From contig NZ_PVZV01000003.1 in the NCBI RefSeq assembly GCF_002995495.1, positions 434,001 through 498,000 of the forward strand: a stretch of DNA of 64,000 nt, in the 5' to 3' direction. The notes beneath the pieces were generated by a model. The model made no database searches. It saw only the letters and a program-made list of their open reading frames with translations, and had not been told where the DNA came from. The stretch's first letter is position 1. Each line of letters opens with the position of its first letter. Position numbers and translations under genes: made by a program. The stretch is from Actinocorallia populi. GTDB lineage: Bacteria; Actinomycetota; Actinomycetes; Streptosporangiales; Streptosporangiaceae. Positions 24,766-33,064 of the stretch are shown here, one piece after another.

Positions 24766-26190
24766 TCAGGCGCCGATCGTGTCCCCCAGCCGGTGCACGC
24801 GCAGCGAGTTGGTGGAGCCGACCGTCCCCGGCGGCATGCCGGCCACGATCACGATGAGGTCGCCCTTGCTGAAGCGGCCGAGCTCCAGCAGGGACTGCTC
24901 GACCTGGGCGACCATCTCGTCGGTGTGGTCCACGTGCGGCACCAGGAAGGACTCCACGCCCCAGGTCAGCGAGAGCTGGCTGCGGGTGCGCTCGACCTCG
25001 GTGAAGGCCAGCAGCGGGATGGGGCTGCGGTAGCGGGCCAGCCGGCGGGCGGTCTCCCCGGACATGGTGAAGGCGATGAGCGCCGTGGCCCCGATGATCG
25101 CGCCGACCTCGGCCGCGGCCCTGGCGATCGCGCCGCCGACCGTCTCGGGCACCCGCTCGAGGGTCGGGTCGGCCTCCAGGGTGGCCTCCTCGGCCGCCGC
25201 CGCGATCCGCGACATCGTCTGGACGGCCTCGATCGGGTACTGGCCGACGGCGGTCTCGCCCGAGAGCATCACCGCGTCCGCGCCGTCGAAGATCGCGTTG
25301 GCCACGTCGCTGGCCTCGGCCCGGGTGGGCCGGGCGGCGCTGATCATCGACTCCAGCATCTGGGTGGCCACGATCACCGGGTGCGCCTTCTCGCGGCACA
25401 GCTCGATGGCGCGCTTCTGCACGATCGGCACCCGCTCCAGCGGCAGCTCCACGCCCAGGTCGCCGCGGGCGACCATGATGCTGTCGAAGGCGTCGACGAT
25501 CTCGGGGAGCGCCTCCACCGCCTGCGGCTTCTCGATCTTGGCGATCAGGGGGACGCGGACGCCCTCCTCCTCCATGATCCGGAAGCACTCCTGGGCGTCG
25601 GCGGCGTCGCGCACGAACGACAGCGCCACCATGTCCACGCCGATGCGCAGCGCCCAGCGCAGGTCGGCCTCGTCCTTCTCGGTGAGGGCGGGGACGCTGA
25701 CGGCCACGCCGGGCAGGTTCAGGCCCTTGTTGTCGGAGACCATGCCGCCGACGACCACCCGGGTGAGCACCCGCGGCCCGTCGACCGAGACGACCTCCAG
25801 GGAGACCTTCCCGTCGTCGATGAGCACGGTGTCGCCGGAGGAGACGTCGCCGGGCAGGCCCTTGTAGGTGGTGGAGACCTCCTTGCGGCTGCCGGGGACG
25901 TCCTGGGTGGTGATGGTGAACTCATCGCCCACGTTGAGCCGCACCGGCCCGTCGGGGAAGCGGCCCAGCCGGATCTTGGGGCCCTGCAGGTCGGCCAGCA
26001 CGCCGACGGCGCGGCCGGTGGCCTCGCCCGCCTCGCGCAGGTGGTGGTAGACCTGCGCGTGCTGCTCGTGCGACCCGTGGCTCATGTTCAGCCGGGCCAC
26101 GTCGATCCCGGCCTCCACGAGGGCCTTGATCTGCTCGCGGCTGGAACACGCCGGTCCGATGGTGCTGACGATCTTCGCTCGACGACTCAC
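24766..26190 (-). CDS. pyk: Pyruvate kinase
   Basis: A 474-residue pyruvate kinase, the final ATP-making step of glycolysis. It has the N-terminal VSRRAKIVSTIGPACSS, the GIDVARLNMSHGSHE loop, the lidding B domain (about residues 70-165), the metal and PEP site VPLIAKIEKPQAVEALPEI with the catalytic Lys, and MVARGDLGVELPLERVP plus ATQMLESMI. The C-terminal allosteric domain is present (ALIAFTMSGETARRLARYR). GTG at 26190 fits homologues best and has GGTGG upstream; GTG at 26199 is three codons earlier. Confidence 0.97.
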   Translation of the reverse strand: MSRRAKIVSTIGPACSSREQIKALVEAGIDVARLNMSHGSHEQHAQVYHHLREAGEATGRAVGVLADLQGPKIRLGRFPDGPVRLNVGDEFTITTQDVPGSRKEVSTTYKGLPGDVSSGDTVLIDDGKVSLEVVSVDGPRVLTRVVVGGMVSDNKGLNLPGVAVSVPALTEKDEADLRWALRIGVDMVALSFVRDAADAQECFRIMEEEGVRVPLIAKIEKPQAVEALPEIVDAFDSIMVARGDLGVELPLERVPIVQKRAIELCREKAHPVIVATQMLESMISAARPTRAEASDVANAIFDGADAVMLSGETAVGQYPIEAVQTMSRIAAAAEEATLEADPTLERVPETVGGAIARAAAEVGAIIGATALIAFTMSGETARRLARYRSPIPLLAFTEVERTRSQLSLTWGVESFLVPHVDHTDEMVAQVEQSLLELGRFSKGDLIVIVAGMPPGTVGSTNSLRVHRLGDTIGA

Positions 26191-26278
26191 GTGTTCCACC
26201 CTAGGTAGTTACCCGCCGGTACGCGCACCTTCCCGGCCGGGCATCACCGTCTGTTCACCGAGAACTTCCCTCAGTGGT

Positions 26279-27487
26279 CTAGACCATGACTTCCGGGGCG
26301 CGCGCCGGGGCGGCGTCCGGGCGCAGGCTCGCGCCGCGCAGCCCCACGAGCAGGGCCGCCAGCGCGACGACGGCCGGCGGGACGAGGAAGGCCGGGGCGG
26401 CGCCCAGCCGGTCGACGAGCTGGCCCGACAGGGCGGCGCCCAGGGCGATGCCCAGCGCCACCGCCCCGTTCAGCCAGGCGTAGGCCTCGGTCTTCACCTC
26501 GGCCGGCACCAGCGCGTCCAGCAGGGTGTACCCGGTGATGATGCAGGGGGCGATGACCAGGCCGGTCAGTGCCGCCGCCCCGTACATCAGGCCCAGGGAC
26601 TGCACCAGGACGGGTCCGGCGAGCGCGGCGGCCAGCAGGGTCAGCAGCAGGGTCAGCCGGGACGGCAGCCGGGTCCCGGACTTCAGCCCCCCGTAGACGA
26701 GCCCGCCGACGAGGCTGCCGGCCGAGAACGTGCCGTAGATGGTGCCGGCCGAGCCGGGGCTGCCCAGCTCGGCGGTCAGCGCGGTGAGGCCCACCTGGAG
26801 GCTGCCGAAGACCGAGCCGACGGCCAGGAAGGCGACCGCCAGCAGCGGCACGCCCCGCCTGCCCAGCACCGCTCCGGCCGCGCCCGCCGCCGCGGGGCCG
26901 GGTTCGGGGGCGCCGTGCCGGACGCCGGCGAACATCAGGGTGCCCGCCAGCACCAGGACGAGCGCCAGCGCCAGGGCCCAGACGGGGCTGTGGGCGGTGG
27001 CGACCGTCAGCAGCACGATGGGGGCCAGGGTGAAGGTCAGCTCGTCGGTGACCGACTCCAGCGCGAAGGCCGTGCCCACCCGCCGGGGCGGCAGGAGGTG
27101 CGCCCAGCGGGCCCGGACCATCGAGCCGACCTGCGGCACCGTCGCGCCCGCCAGGCAGCCCACGGCCACCAGCAGCAGCGGTTCGGCCCGCCGCTGGGCC
27201 AGTACCAGCAGCACGGCCAGCAGGACGGCGTGCGCCAGCACCTGGGGCACCAGCACCCTGGCCTGGCCGTGCCGGTCGGCCAGCCGCCCGGTCCACGGGC
27301 CGAGCAGCGCCTGGGCCACGGCCGAGGCGGCCGAGGCGATGCCGCCCCAGCCGTAGGAGCCGGTGGCCCACTGGACGAGCAGCAGGATGCCCAGCTGCAG
27401 CATCGCGAAGGGCAGCCGGGCACAGAGCGCGGGCAGCAGGAAGCGCCAGGCACCGGGGGTGCGCAGCAGCGCGAGGTAGGACTTCAA
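26279..27487 (-). CDS. MFS transporter
   Basis: A 402-residue major facilitator with about twelve predicted helices in two halves and a central cytosolic loop (around residues 195-215). The loop between helices 2 and 3 carries GRLADRHGQARVLV, the usual MFS A-type motif. The start is a TTG at 27487 (MKSYLALLRTPGAWRFLL) with GGAG ten bases upstream. The closest pattern is the drug/unknown-solute exporters of actinomycetes. It is divergent from the hydrolase at 27651. Confidence 0.88.
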   Translation of the reverse strand: MKSYLALLRTPGAWRFLLPALCARLPFAMLQLGILLLVQWATGSYGWGGIASAASAVAQALLGPWTGRLADRHGQARVLVPQVLAHAVLLAVLLVLAQRRAEPLLLVAVGCLAGATVPQVGSMVRARWAHLLPPRRVGTAFALESVTDELTFTLAPIVLLTVATAHSPVWALALALVLVLAGTLMFAGVRHGAPEPGPAAAGAAGAVLGRRGVPLLAVAFLAVGSVFGSLQVGLTALTAELGSPGSAGTIYGTFSAGSLVGGLVYGGLKSGTRLPSRLTLLLTLLAAALAGPVLVQSLGLMYGAAALTGLVIAPCIITGYTLLDALVPAEVKTEAYAWLNGAVALGIALGAALSGQLVDRLGAAPAFLVPPAVVALAALLVGLRGASLRPDAAPARAPEVMV

Positions 27488-27614
27488 GATCCGGGTTCTC
27501 CGTCGTCGAGTCGTGACGGATCCCGGCCACCCCGGTCCGCCAACAGTTTCAGCGTCGGACCGGGGTAGATACCGCCCTTTATCAGGACAGCCGCCATGCG
27601 GTCAGAAGTGCGAG

Positions 27615-27644
27615 TTTATACCCGGCCTGAACAGGACCGATAAT
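27615..27644 (+). promoter_or_regulatory. Leaderless promoter of the alpha/beta hydrolase gene
   Basis: TTTATA at 27615-27620 and GATAAT at 27639-27644 are 18 bases apart. The expected start is 27651, which is the G of the GTG start codon, so the mRNA is probably leaderless. The region is AT-rich relative to its surroundings. Confidence 0.6.
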
Positions 27645-27650
27645 GGGAGC

Positions 27651-28424
27651 GTGGCCGCCACTCCCCTCACTCTCACCACGTCCGACGGCGTCCGGGTCGC
27701 CGCCCGCCACCACGCGGCGGGCCCCTCCGCCGACGCGGAGCTGTGCCTGGTGGTCGGGCACGGCTTCACCTGCCACCAGGAGATGCCCGGCCTGCGGCCG
27801 ATCGTCGCGGCGCTGGGCCGCACCGCCGCGGTCTGCACGCTCGACTACCGGGGGCACGGGCGCTCGGGCGGGCGCTCGACCGTCGGCGACCGGGAGATCC
27901 ACGACCTCGAGGCGGCCGTCCGCCACGCCAGGGACCACCACGCCAGGGTGGTCACCGTCGGGTTCTCCATGGGCGCCTCGATCGCGCTGCGGCACGCCGC
28001 CCTGATAGGCGGCGTCGACGCGGTGGTGTCGGTCAGCTCGCCGGCCCGCTGGTACTACCGGGACACCGTGCCCATGCGGCGGGTGCACTGGGCCATCGAG
28101 CGCAGGCTGGGCCGCGCCGCCGTGCGGCTGGCCAAGCGCACCCGCGTCTCCCCCCGGGGCTGGGACCCGGTGCCCGCCGCGCCCTTCGAGGTGGTCGGGG
28201 ACATCGCCTGCCCGGTGCTGATCGTCCACGGCGGCCGCGACGCGTTCTTCCCGCCCGACCACGGCGAACTGCTCTACGAGCGGGCCACCCGGCCCAAGGA
28301 GCTGTGGATGGAGCCCGAGATGGGCCACGCCGAGGTCGCCACCACCGAGGCGCTGAGCCTGCGCATCGCCGAGTGGGCCGCCCGCGCGTCGGCCGGGTCC
28401 CTGCCCTTCTCCGACGCGGGTTGA
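27651..28424 (+). CDS. Alpha/beta hydrolase
   Basis: A 257-residue serine hydrolase of the alpha/beta fold. It has the oxyanion region VVGHGFTCHQE, the DYRGHGRSGG motif, the nucleophile elbow GFSMGAS (Ser about residue 106), an acid in VHGGRDAFFP and the catalytic His in EMGHAEV. No lid domain larger than about 40 residues is present. The GTG at 27651 lies exactly at the predicted transcription start. The substrate is unknown; the fold family includes esterases and lysophospholipases. Confidence 0.9.
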   Translation: MAATPLTLTTSDGVRVAARHHAAGPSADAELCLVVGHGFTCHQEMPGLRPIVAALGRTAAVCTLDYRGHGRSGGRSTVGDREIHDLEAAVRHARDHHARVVTVGFSMGASIALRHAALIGGVDAVVSVSSPARWYYRDTVPMRRVHWAIERRLGRAAVRLAKRTRVSPRGWDPVPAAPFEVVGDIACPVLIVHGGRDAFFPPDHGELLYERATRPKELWMEPEMGHAEVATTEALSLRIAEWAARASAGSLPFSDAG

Positions 28425-28452
28425 GGCGGGCGGTCTCCGGTCCGCCTCAACC
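28419..28452. terminator. Terminator containing both convergent stop codons
   Basis: GGTTGAGGCGG (28419-28429) pairs perfectly with CCGCCTCAACC (28442-28452), an 11-bp stem with a 12-base loop. The left arm holds the TGA of the rightward hydrolase and the right arm the TGA of the leftward PEP-synthase-like gene, so one hairpin ends both genes. Confidence 0.75.
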
Positions 28453-30744
28453 GCGCCGCCCCTCCCCCGCCGGGGCCGGATCGGCGGTCCGCACGCCCCA
28501 GTAGACGCTGCCGCGGGTGAGGAACCTCGGCGGCGGCGCGGGCATGAGCCGCTGTTTGGCCTGCTGGGTCTTGCGCAGCTCGGCCAGCGGGCGCAGCTCG
28601 CGGTGGTTCATGGTCCCGGCGTAGGCGGCTCGGATCTCCTCGAGCTTGAGCTGGAAGACGTCGCGGCGGTCGCCCAGCGCGCCGACCGACGCCAGGTCCC
28701 TGCCGATGGCCCTGAACATGCGGCGGGCCATGCCGAACGCGCGGGAGCGGGCGAAGCGGACGCGCTCGCGTTCGCGCAGCGCCTCGCGCACCCTGCCGCG
28801 CACCAGGTCGTAGACGAACCGCCGGGGGCCGTCCAGGTGCTCGCGCAGGTAGCCCTCGACGTCGTGCTCCTCCCCGGAGGCCGGGGCGAGGCCGCTCAGC
28901 AGCAGGGCGTCCTTGAGCATGGACATCAGCAGCGACGGGTCGTCGTGCAGGTCCGGCTCCTCCAGCCTGAGTCCGCCGGCGCTGCGGTGGCCGAACGCGG
29001 CGAGGAAGCCGTCGAGTTCGGCGCGCAGCCACCCGGCGTCCTCGCCCTCGGCCTCGCGCAGCCACTCCCACAGCTCGCCCGGCGGACGCTCGCGCACCTC
29101 ATCGGCCAGGCCGGGGCGCTCGGCCAGGTGCCCGGCCAGCTCGCCGAGCCGCCGCGCGGGCGCCGCGGACTCGACGTCGTCGCCGACCTTCACCGCCTCC
29201 CGCGCCAGCCATTCGGGGGCGTCGGGCAGCCACCTGGCGTTCAGCCCGTGGAGCACGCCGTACGAGAGCATGATCATGTTCTCGAGCACGGCGGTGCCGC
29301 CCCACTCCGACAGGAGGTCCTCCTCCAGGCGGTGCAAGGCGCGGCCGACCTCGTGGCCGGGCAGCTCCTCGTAGTCGACCGCGTCGAGCTCCTCGTACGC
29401 CCGCTGGAAGCGGTCGGTGAAGGACGCGACCGACCGGCGGACGGTGAAGAGCATGCACAGGAACCGCAGGGCGACGCGCAGCCGCACCAGGCGCTCCCGC
29501 AGCGGGGAGTCGATCGGGTGCTGGGCCTCGGCGAGCTCCTCGGCCGCCTCCCTGACGCCCGTCGCCTCGGCGAGCATGCGCCGGTTGAGCGCGTACCCCG
29601 GCAGCAGCCGGATGATCTTGTACCCGTTGAGGACGTTGTGGTAGACGCGGCCGTCGAAGTAGCCCAGCAGCTCGCCGAACACCCCGTCCAGCTTCTCCAG
29701 GTCGCGGCGCGGCACACCCAGCAGGCGCGCGTAGTCGCGGTAGACGCGGCCGTAGGCGTGACGCGCGAAGCTGAAGGTCAGCGGGGCGGTGATCTCGCCG
29801 AACGCCTCGGCGACGGCGGAGTTGTCCCACACCCGCACCTCGCCCTCGGCCTCGCGCAGGCCGGTGATCGGGCGGCTCTGCAGCACGTGGAAGACGCCGT
29901 CGCTCAGCGCCCACTCGACGTCCTGCGGCGCGCCGAAGACCTCCTCGACGGCGTCCGCGAGGTCGCCCAGCTCGCCGACCTGGTCGTTGGTCAGCGCGAA
30001 CCGCTCGCGGGCGAACGGGGAGACCGGGCTGAGCCCCGTGCCGCCGGGCCCGGCGTCGAGCCGCTCGGCCTTCTCCCCGATGACGGCGTCGCCGACGACC
30101 CGGCTCGGCCGGTCCAGGGTGAGGACGTCGGCGTCGACCCGGCCGGACGCCAGCGTCTCCCCCAGCCCGTAGACGCAGCTGATGAGGGCCTTGGAGCGGT
30201 CGCCGGAGACCGGGTCGGCGGTGTGCATCACCCCGCTCACCTCGGCGGGGACCAGCTCCTGCAGCACGACCGCCAGGTCGATCCGGTCGGTGGGCAGGTC
30301 GTGCAGCCAGCGGTAGACCAGGGACCGCTCCGAGTACGCCGAGGCCCAGCAGTCCCTGACCCGCTCGGCCACCGCGTCGAACCCGGCCGCGCCCAGGAAC
30401 GAGGAGTACTGCCCGGCGAAGGAGAAGTTCGGCAGGCCCTCGTCGGCGCCCGAGGAGCGCACCGCGACGGTGCCCTGGCCGACGGCGTCGTAGGCGCGCC
30501 AGATCGCCGTCAGCGCGGGGCCGTCCAGCGGTGTCACCGAGAAGGCCTTGGCGACGCGTGCCGAGACCTCCCGGGCGTTGTCGGGGTCGAGGCCGGCCAG
30601 CAGGCCCGCCAGCTCCTGATCCAGGCCCGAACGCTCCCGGAACCCGCTCAGGACCTCCACCCCGACCGCCGACCACGCCGGGACCCTGAGCCCCGCCCCG
30701 GCCAGCCGCCGCAGGTTCTCTCCCTTGCCGCCGAGCGCGCTCAT
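28447..30744 (-). CDS. PEP-synthase/rifampin-phosphotransferase-like protein lacking the phospho-His domain
   Basis: A 765-residue protein whose first 310 residues are a PPDK_N ATP-grasp domain: SALGGKGENLRRLAGAGLRVP, VAVRSSGADEGLPNFSFAGQY, VLQELVPAEVSGVMHTADPV and FGAPQDVEWALSDG followed by VLQSRPITG. Residues about 315-765 match the central substrate region of rifampin phosphotransferase/PEP synthase relatives (VWDNSAVAEAFGEITAPLT, DVFQLKLEEIRAA). In the full family a swivelling domain with a Gly-rich SHxA phospho-His motif follows; here the protein ends first, in a terminator hairpin. ATP and dual-phosphate chemistry would then need another His carrier. The start ATG overlaps the upstream AfsA-like gene as ATGA, so the two are translationally coupled. 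Confidence 0.85.
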   Translation of the reverse strand: MSALGGKGENLRRLAGAGLRVPAWSAVGVEVLSGFRERSGLDQELAGLLAGLDPDNAREVSARVAKAFSVTPLDGPALTAIWRAYDAVGQGTVAVRSSGADEGLPNFSFAGQYSSFLGAAGFDAVAERVRDCWASAYSERSLVYRWLHDLPTDRIDLAVVLQELVPAEVSGVMHTADPVSGDRSKALISCVYGLGETLASGRVDADVLTLDRPSRVVGDAVIGEKAERLDAGPGGTGLSPVSPFARERFALTNDQVGELGDLADAVEEVFGAPQDVEWALSDGVFHVLQSRPITGLREAEGEVRVWDNSAVAEAFGEITAPLTFSFARHAYGRVYRDYARLLGVPRRDLEKLDGVFGELLGYFDGRVYHNVLNGYKIIRLLPGYALNRRMLAEATGVREAAEELAEAQHPIDSPLRERLVRLRVALRFLCMLFTVRRSVASFTDRFQRAYEELDAVDYEELPGHEVGRALHRLEEDLLSEWGGTAVLENMIMLSYGVLHGLNARWLPDAPEWLAREAVKVGDDVESAAPARRLGELAGHLAERPGLADEVRERPPGELWEWLREAEGEDAGWLRAELDGFLAAFGHRSAGGLRLEEPDLHDDPSLLMSMLKDALLLSGLAPASGEEHDVEGYLREHLDGPRRFVYDLVRGRVREALRERERVRFARSRAFGMARRMFRAIGRDLASVGALGDRRDVFQLKLEEIRAAYAGTMNHRELRPLAELRKTQQAKQRLMPAPPPRFLTRGSVYWGVRTADPAPAGEGRRG

Positions 30745-32552
30745 GCCCGTACCACCTCCACCATCACCTCCGCCGGTTCCACCCCATCCTGGACGAACCT
30801 CACGGCCACCGCGCCCTTTCCACCGCGATCGGCGGAGACCGTCGCGGTGCAGGCGAGCCGGACGTCCAGCTCCGCCATGGCCGCGAAGCGGGTGGTGAAG
30901 CCGGTCACGGCCAGCCGGCCGGCGGGCACGCCGAAGTGGCGGGACATGGTCCACAGCGCGGCCTGGCGGGCGGCCTCCAGCAGCACCATGTCCGGGACAT
31001 GGTCCTGCGGGCGCTCGAACATCGCCGGGTTCGCCGGGTCCGCCGCGACCCGCGCGGTGCTCTCGCCGCGCCGCCACGCCAGGTCGGCCAGCACGACGTT
31101 GCCGTCATGGGTGCGCCCGACGTTGCGGGCGGAGGGGAACAGGCCGGTCCGGTCGGGGGCGCCGGTCTCCCCGCCGAGCCCGTGCCGGGCGCGGCCCGCG
31201 GCGCGCAGCCCGCGCCAGCCCGCCTCGTCCCGCCAGGAGAAGGACGCGCGGGCGGTGGCCAGCCCGGTCCCGTCGGGGGCGGTGACCCGGTAGTCCAGGG
31301 CCATCGCGGAGGCGGACCGCCGGACGACGTCCGCCTCGACCCGCACCCGCCGGTCGCGGACGGCCTCGGGGTCCGCGGTGAGCCGCCCGCTCAGCTCCTC
31401 CAGCACGAAGCGGGCGTCCTGCGGCACGCCGTGGTGGCCGTGGGCGACGACGTAGCAGCCCTGGCGGCACAGCTCCAGGACGGGCAGGAGGTCGAGCCTG
31501 GCCGAGGGCAGGTCGTTGTAGAAGCGGTGGGCGGCGGGGAGCTCTCCGGCCATCAGGAAGCCTCCGGAGCCGGTGGCCACGTGGTCGGTGAGGAAGACCT
31601 CCCCGAGGCCGTCCTTGTGCACCAGGGGGCCGGGGAGGGCGCGTTCGCGGCGCAGCGGGCGCGGACCGCGGGCGGCGGCGTGCTCCCACTGGGCGGCGGT
31701 GACGCCGGGGAGCAGCGCGGTCCCGCCGGGCGCCGCCGGGTCCGCGGCGGCGGCGCCGAGCACCACCGAGTCCCAGGGTTCGTCCGGCTCGCCGAGCGCC
31801 CTGCGCCTTCGGGCGCGGTCGCGGGACAGGTCGTGCCCGGGGCTGCGCCGGTACAGCTCCTCGATCAGCGCGCGCGTCCCTGCCTCCCGGTCGGCCCCCG
31901 CGACCAGGTCGGCGTAGACGCGGCGCCGGTCGCGGCGGTCCAGCAGGATGCCGAACTCGCGGACCAGGTCGGCGGGCTCGTCGGCGGTGTGCACGAGATC
32001 GACCGGGGAGCCGCCGTCGTCCAGCCGGTGCCGCAGCTGCCACGGTTCGCGGCGGGCCGGGTCGGCCGGGCCCTTGAGATCGTTCAGCCGCAGCGTCGCC
32101 GGGACCGGCGCCTCGGGCAACCGCACCGCCAGCAGCAGGCTGTCGCCCGCGCGGGCCAGCGCCTCGGTCAGCTCCCGCCGCCGCCTGGTGGCGGCGTTCC
32201 ACCGGTACCACCACATCGCGCGGGTGCTGTGCCGGTCGAGCGTGACGGGCTCGGCCGCGACGACCACCGCGTCCTGCTCCAGCAGCCACTCCAAAGCCGC
32301 CTCCAGCCGCCGCCCGGCCACCGCGGCGGGGGTGAGCAGCAGCATGGCGTGGCGGTCCAGCAGCGTCCACGGGTCGGACGCGACCGCGAGCAGGTCGTCC
32401 CAGCCGTCGCGGAAGTAGCCGTCGACCGAGAACAGCGCACGTTTTCGCGGCAGCGCGGAGAGCGCCTCGGGAACCGGTTCGGCGTGTTCGCCGCCGATCG
32501 TCGCCTCCGGGACCTCCGCCTGCGCCTCGCCGAGCCTGGCGACCGCCGTCAT
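30741..32552 (-). CDS. AfsA-family hotdog protein with N-terminal NDP-kinase-like domain
   Basis: A 603-residue protein; start ATG 32552 has GGGAGAGG upstream. Residues about 308-603 are the AfsA family (A-factor/gamma-butyrolactone synthase), two hotdog repeats: LVHKDGLGEVFLTD, AHRFYNDLPSARLDLLPVLELCRQG, then GNVVLADLAW and DHVPDMVLLEAARQAA. AfsA joins a beta-ketoacyl-ACP to dihydroxyacetone phosphate. Residues about 38-200 resemble nucleoside diphosphate kinase: HAMLLLTPAAVAGRRLEAAL, LKGPADPARREPWQLR and DLVHTADEPADLVREFGIL, with a His (H188) at the phospho-His position but the KPD lysine replaced. I know of no characterised AfsA with such a domain. No reductase, receptor or phosphatase gene of a butyrolactone pathway is adjacent. 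The domain call is by motif only. Confidence 0.8.
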   Translation of the reverse strand: MTAVARLGEAQAEVPEATIGGEHAEPVPEALSALPRKRALFSVDGYFRDGWDDLLAVASDPWTLLDRHAMLLLTPAAVAGRRLEAALEWLLEQDAVVVAAEPVTLDRHSTRAMWWYRWNAATRRRRELTEALARAGDSLLLAVRLPEAPVPATLRLNDLKGPADPARREPWQLRHRLDDGGSPVDLVHTADEPADLVREFGILLDRRDRRRVYADLVAGADREAGTRALIEELYRRSPGHDLSRDRARRRRALGEPDEPWDSVVLGAAAADPAAPGGTALLPGVTAAQWEHAAARGPRPLRRERALPGPLVHKDGLGEVFLTDHVATGSGGFLMAGELPAAHRFYNDLPSARLDLLPVLELCRQGCYVVAHGHHGVPQDARFVLEELSGRLTADPEAVRDRRVRVEADVVRRSASAMALDYRVTAPDGTGLATARASFSWRDEAGWRGLRAAGRARHGLGGETGAPDRTGLFPSARNVGRTHDGNVVLADLAWRRGESTARVAADPANPAMFERPQDHVPDMVLLEAARQAALWTMSRHFGVPAGRLAVTGFTTRFAAMAELDVRLACTATVSADRGGKGAVAVRFVQDGVEPAEVMVEVVRA

Positions 32553-32589
32553 GCCACCTCTCCCTGCCGCGCGATGATCTTCAGTTCTC

Positions 32590-32622
32590 CGGCCGGCGGC
32601 CGCCGGTTCTCGCCGCCGGCCG
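32590..32622 (-). promoter_or_regulatory. Strong leader hairpin upstream of the AfsA-like gene
   Basis: CGGCCGGCGGC (32590-32600) pairs perfectly with GCCGCCGGCCG (32612-32622) around an 11-base loop, 38-70 bases before the ATG. In the predicted leader it could act as an attenuator or translational control element. No T-run follows. Confidence 0.5.
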
Positions 32623-32751
32623 TCTCCGATGGCCCGGGAGCGTCGCCGCGCAGGAGCCGGCGGGTCCGCGGCCGCCGGAGGGCCGCGCGGGGGCGCCGCC
32701 GCTCCCCGCCGGCCGCCCCCCGTGCTTTACCGACAGTTCATGTGAAAAACC

Positions 32752-32781
32752 ATCGAAGACGAGTGGATCTTTGGTTGTCAA
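32752..32781 (-). promoter_or_regulatory. Possible promoter of the AfsA-like operon
   Basis: On the minus strand a consensus TTGACA (32781-32776) is followed after 18 bases by TTCGAT (32757-32752), a moderate -10. The start would be near 32745, giving a leader of about 190 bases with the hairpin at 32590-32622. Confidence 0.4.
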
Positions 32782-33064
32782 ACCAGAACGAGAAGGGCAC
32801 CCGGTGTTCACCTGACTTTAACAGGGGTTCCGAGATAGGAGTGTCCCAGGTCACAGCGGCTGCCAGAGCCCTTGCCCCACGGGCGGAGGAGGAGGGTCAA
32901 TACGGCCCGGCTTTGTCAGATGGGTCACAATCAGAGCCCGCGGCGAGAGAATTCGCACCGCGAATTAAAGGTTCGCCGCCCGCCCGCGTCCGCCGCCGGA
33001 GGAAACAAAGAACGCCCGGCCCCAGGCGGAACCTGGAGACCGGACGTTCCGGCGGGCTCCGACT

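Larger units (their letters stand above)
32553..33064. other. Non-coding stretch between AfsA-like operon and XRE regulator
   Basis: 512 bases without a supported gene. The AfsA-proximal half is extremely GC-rich and holds the leader hairpin; 32720-32960 is unusually AT-rich for this genome and holds the TTGACA promoter and the sequence GTGTCCCAGGTCACAG. No gamma-butyrolactone receptor (ARE-like) palindrome was found. A 76-codon frame at 32581-32811 on the minus strand lacks coding character. Confidence 0.6.

Noticed and set aside
32581-32811. A 76-codon minus-strand frame upstream of the AfsA-like gene
   Set aside because: It covers the leader hairpin and lacks coding character; the region is better explained as control sequence.
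32720-32830. Gamma-butyrolactone receptor operator
   Set aside because: No ARE-like palindrome was found in the AfsA-like upstream region.
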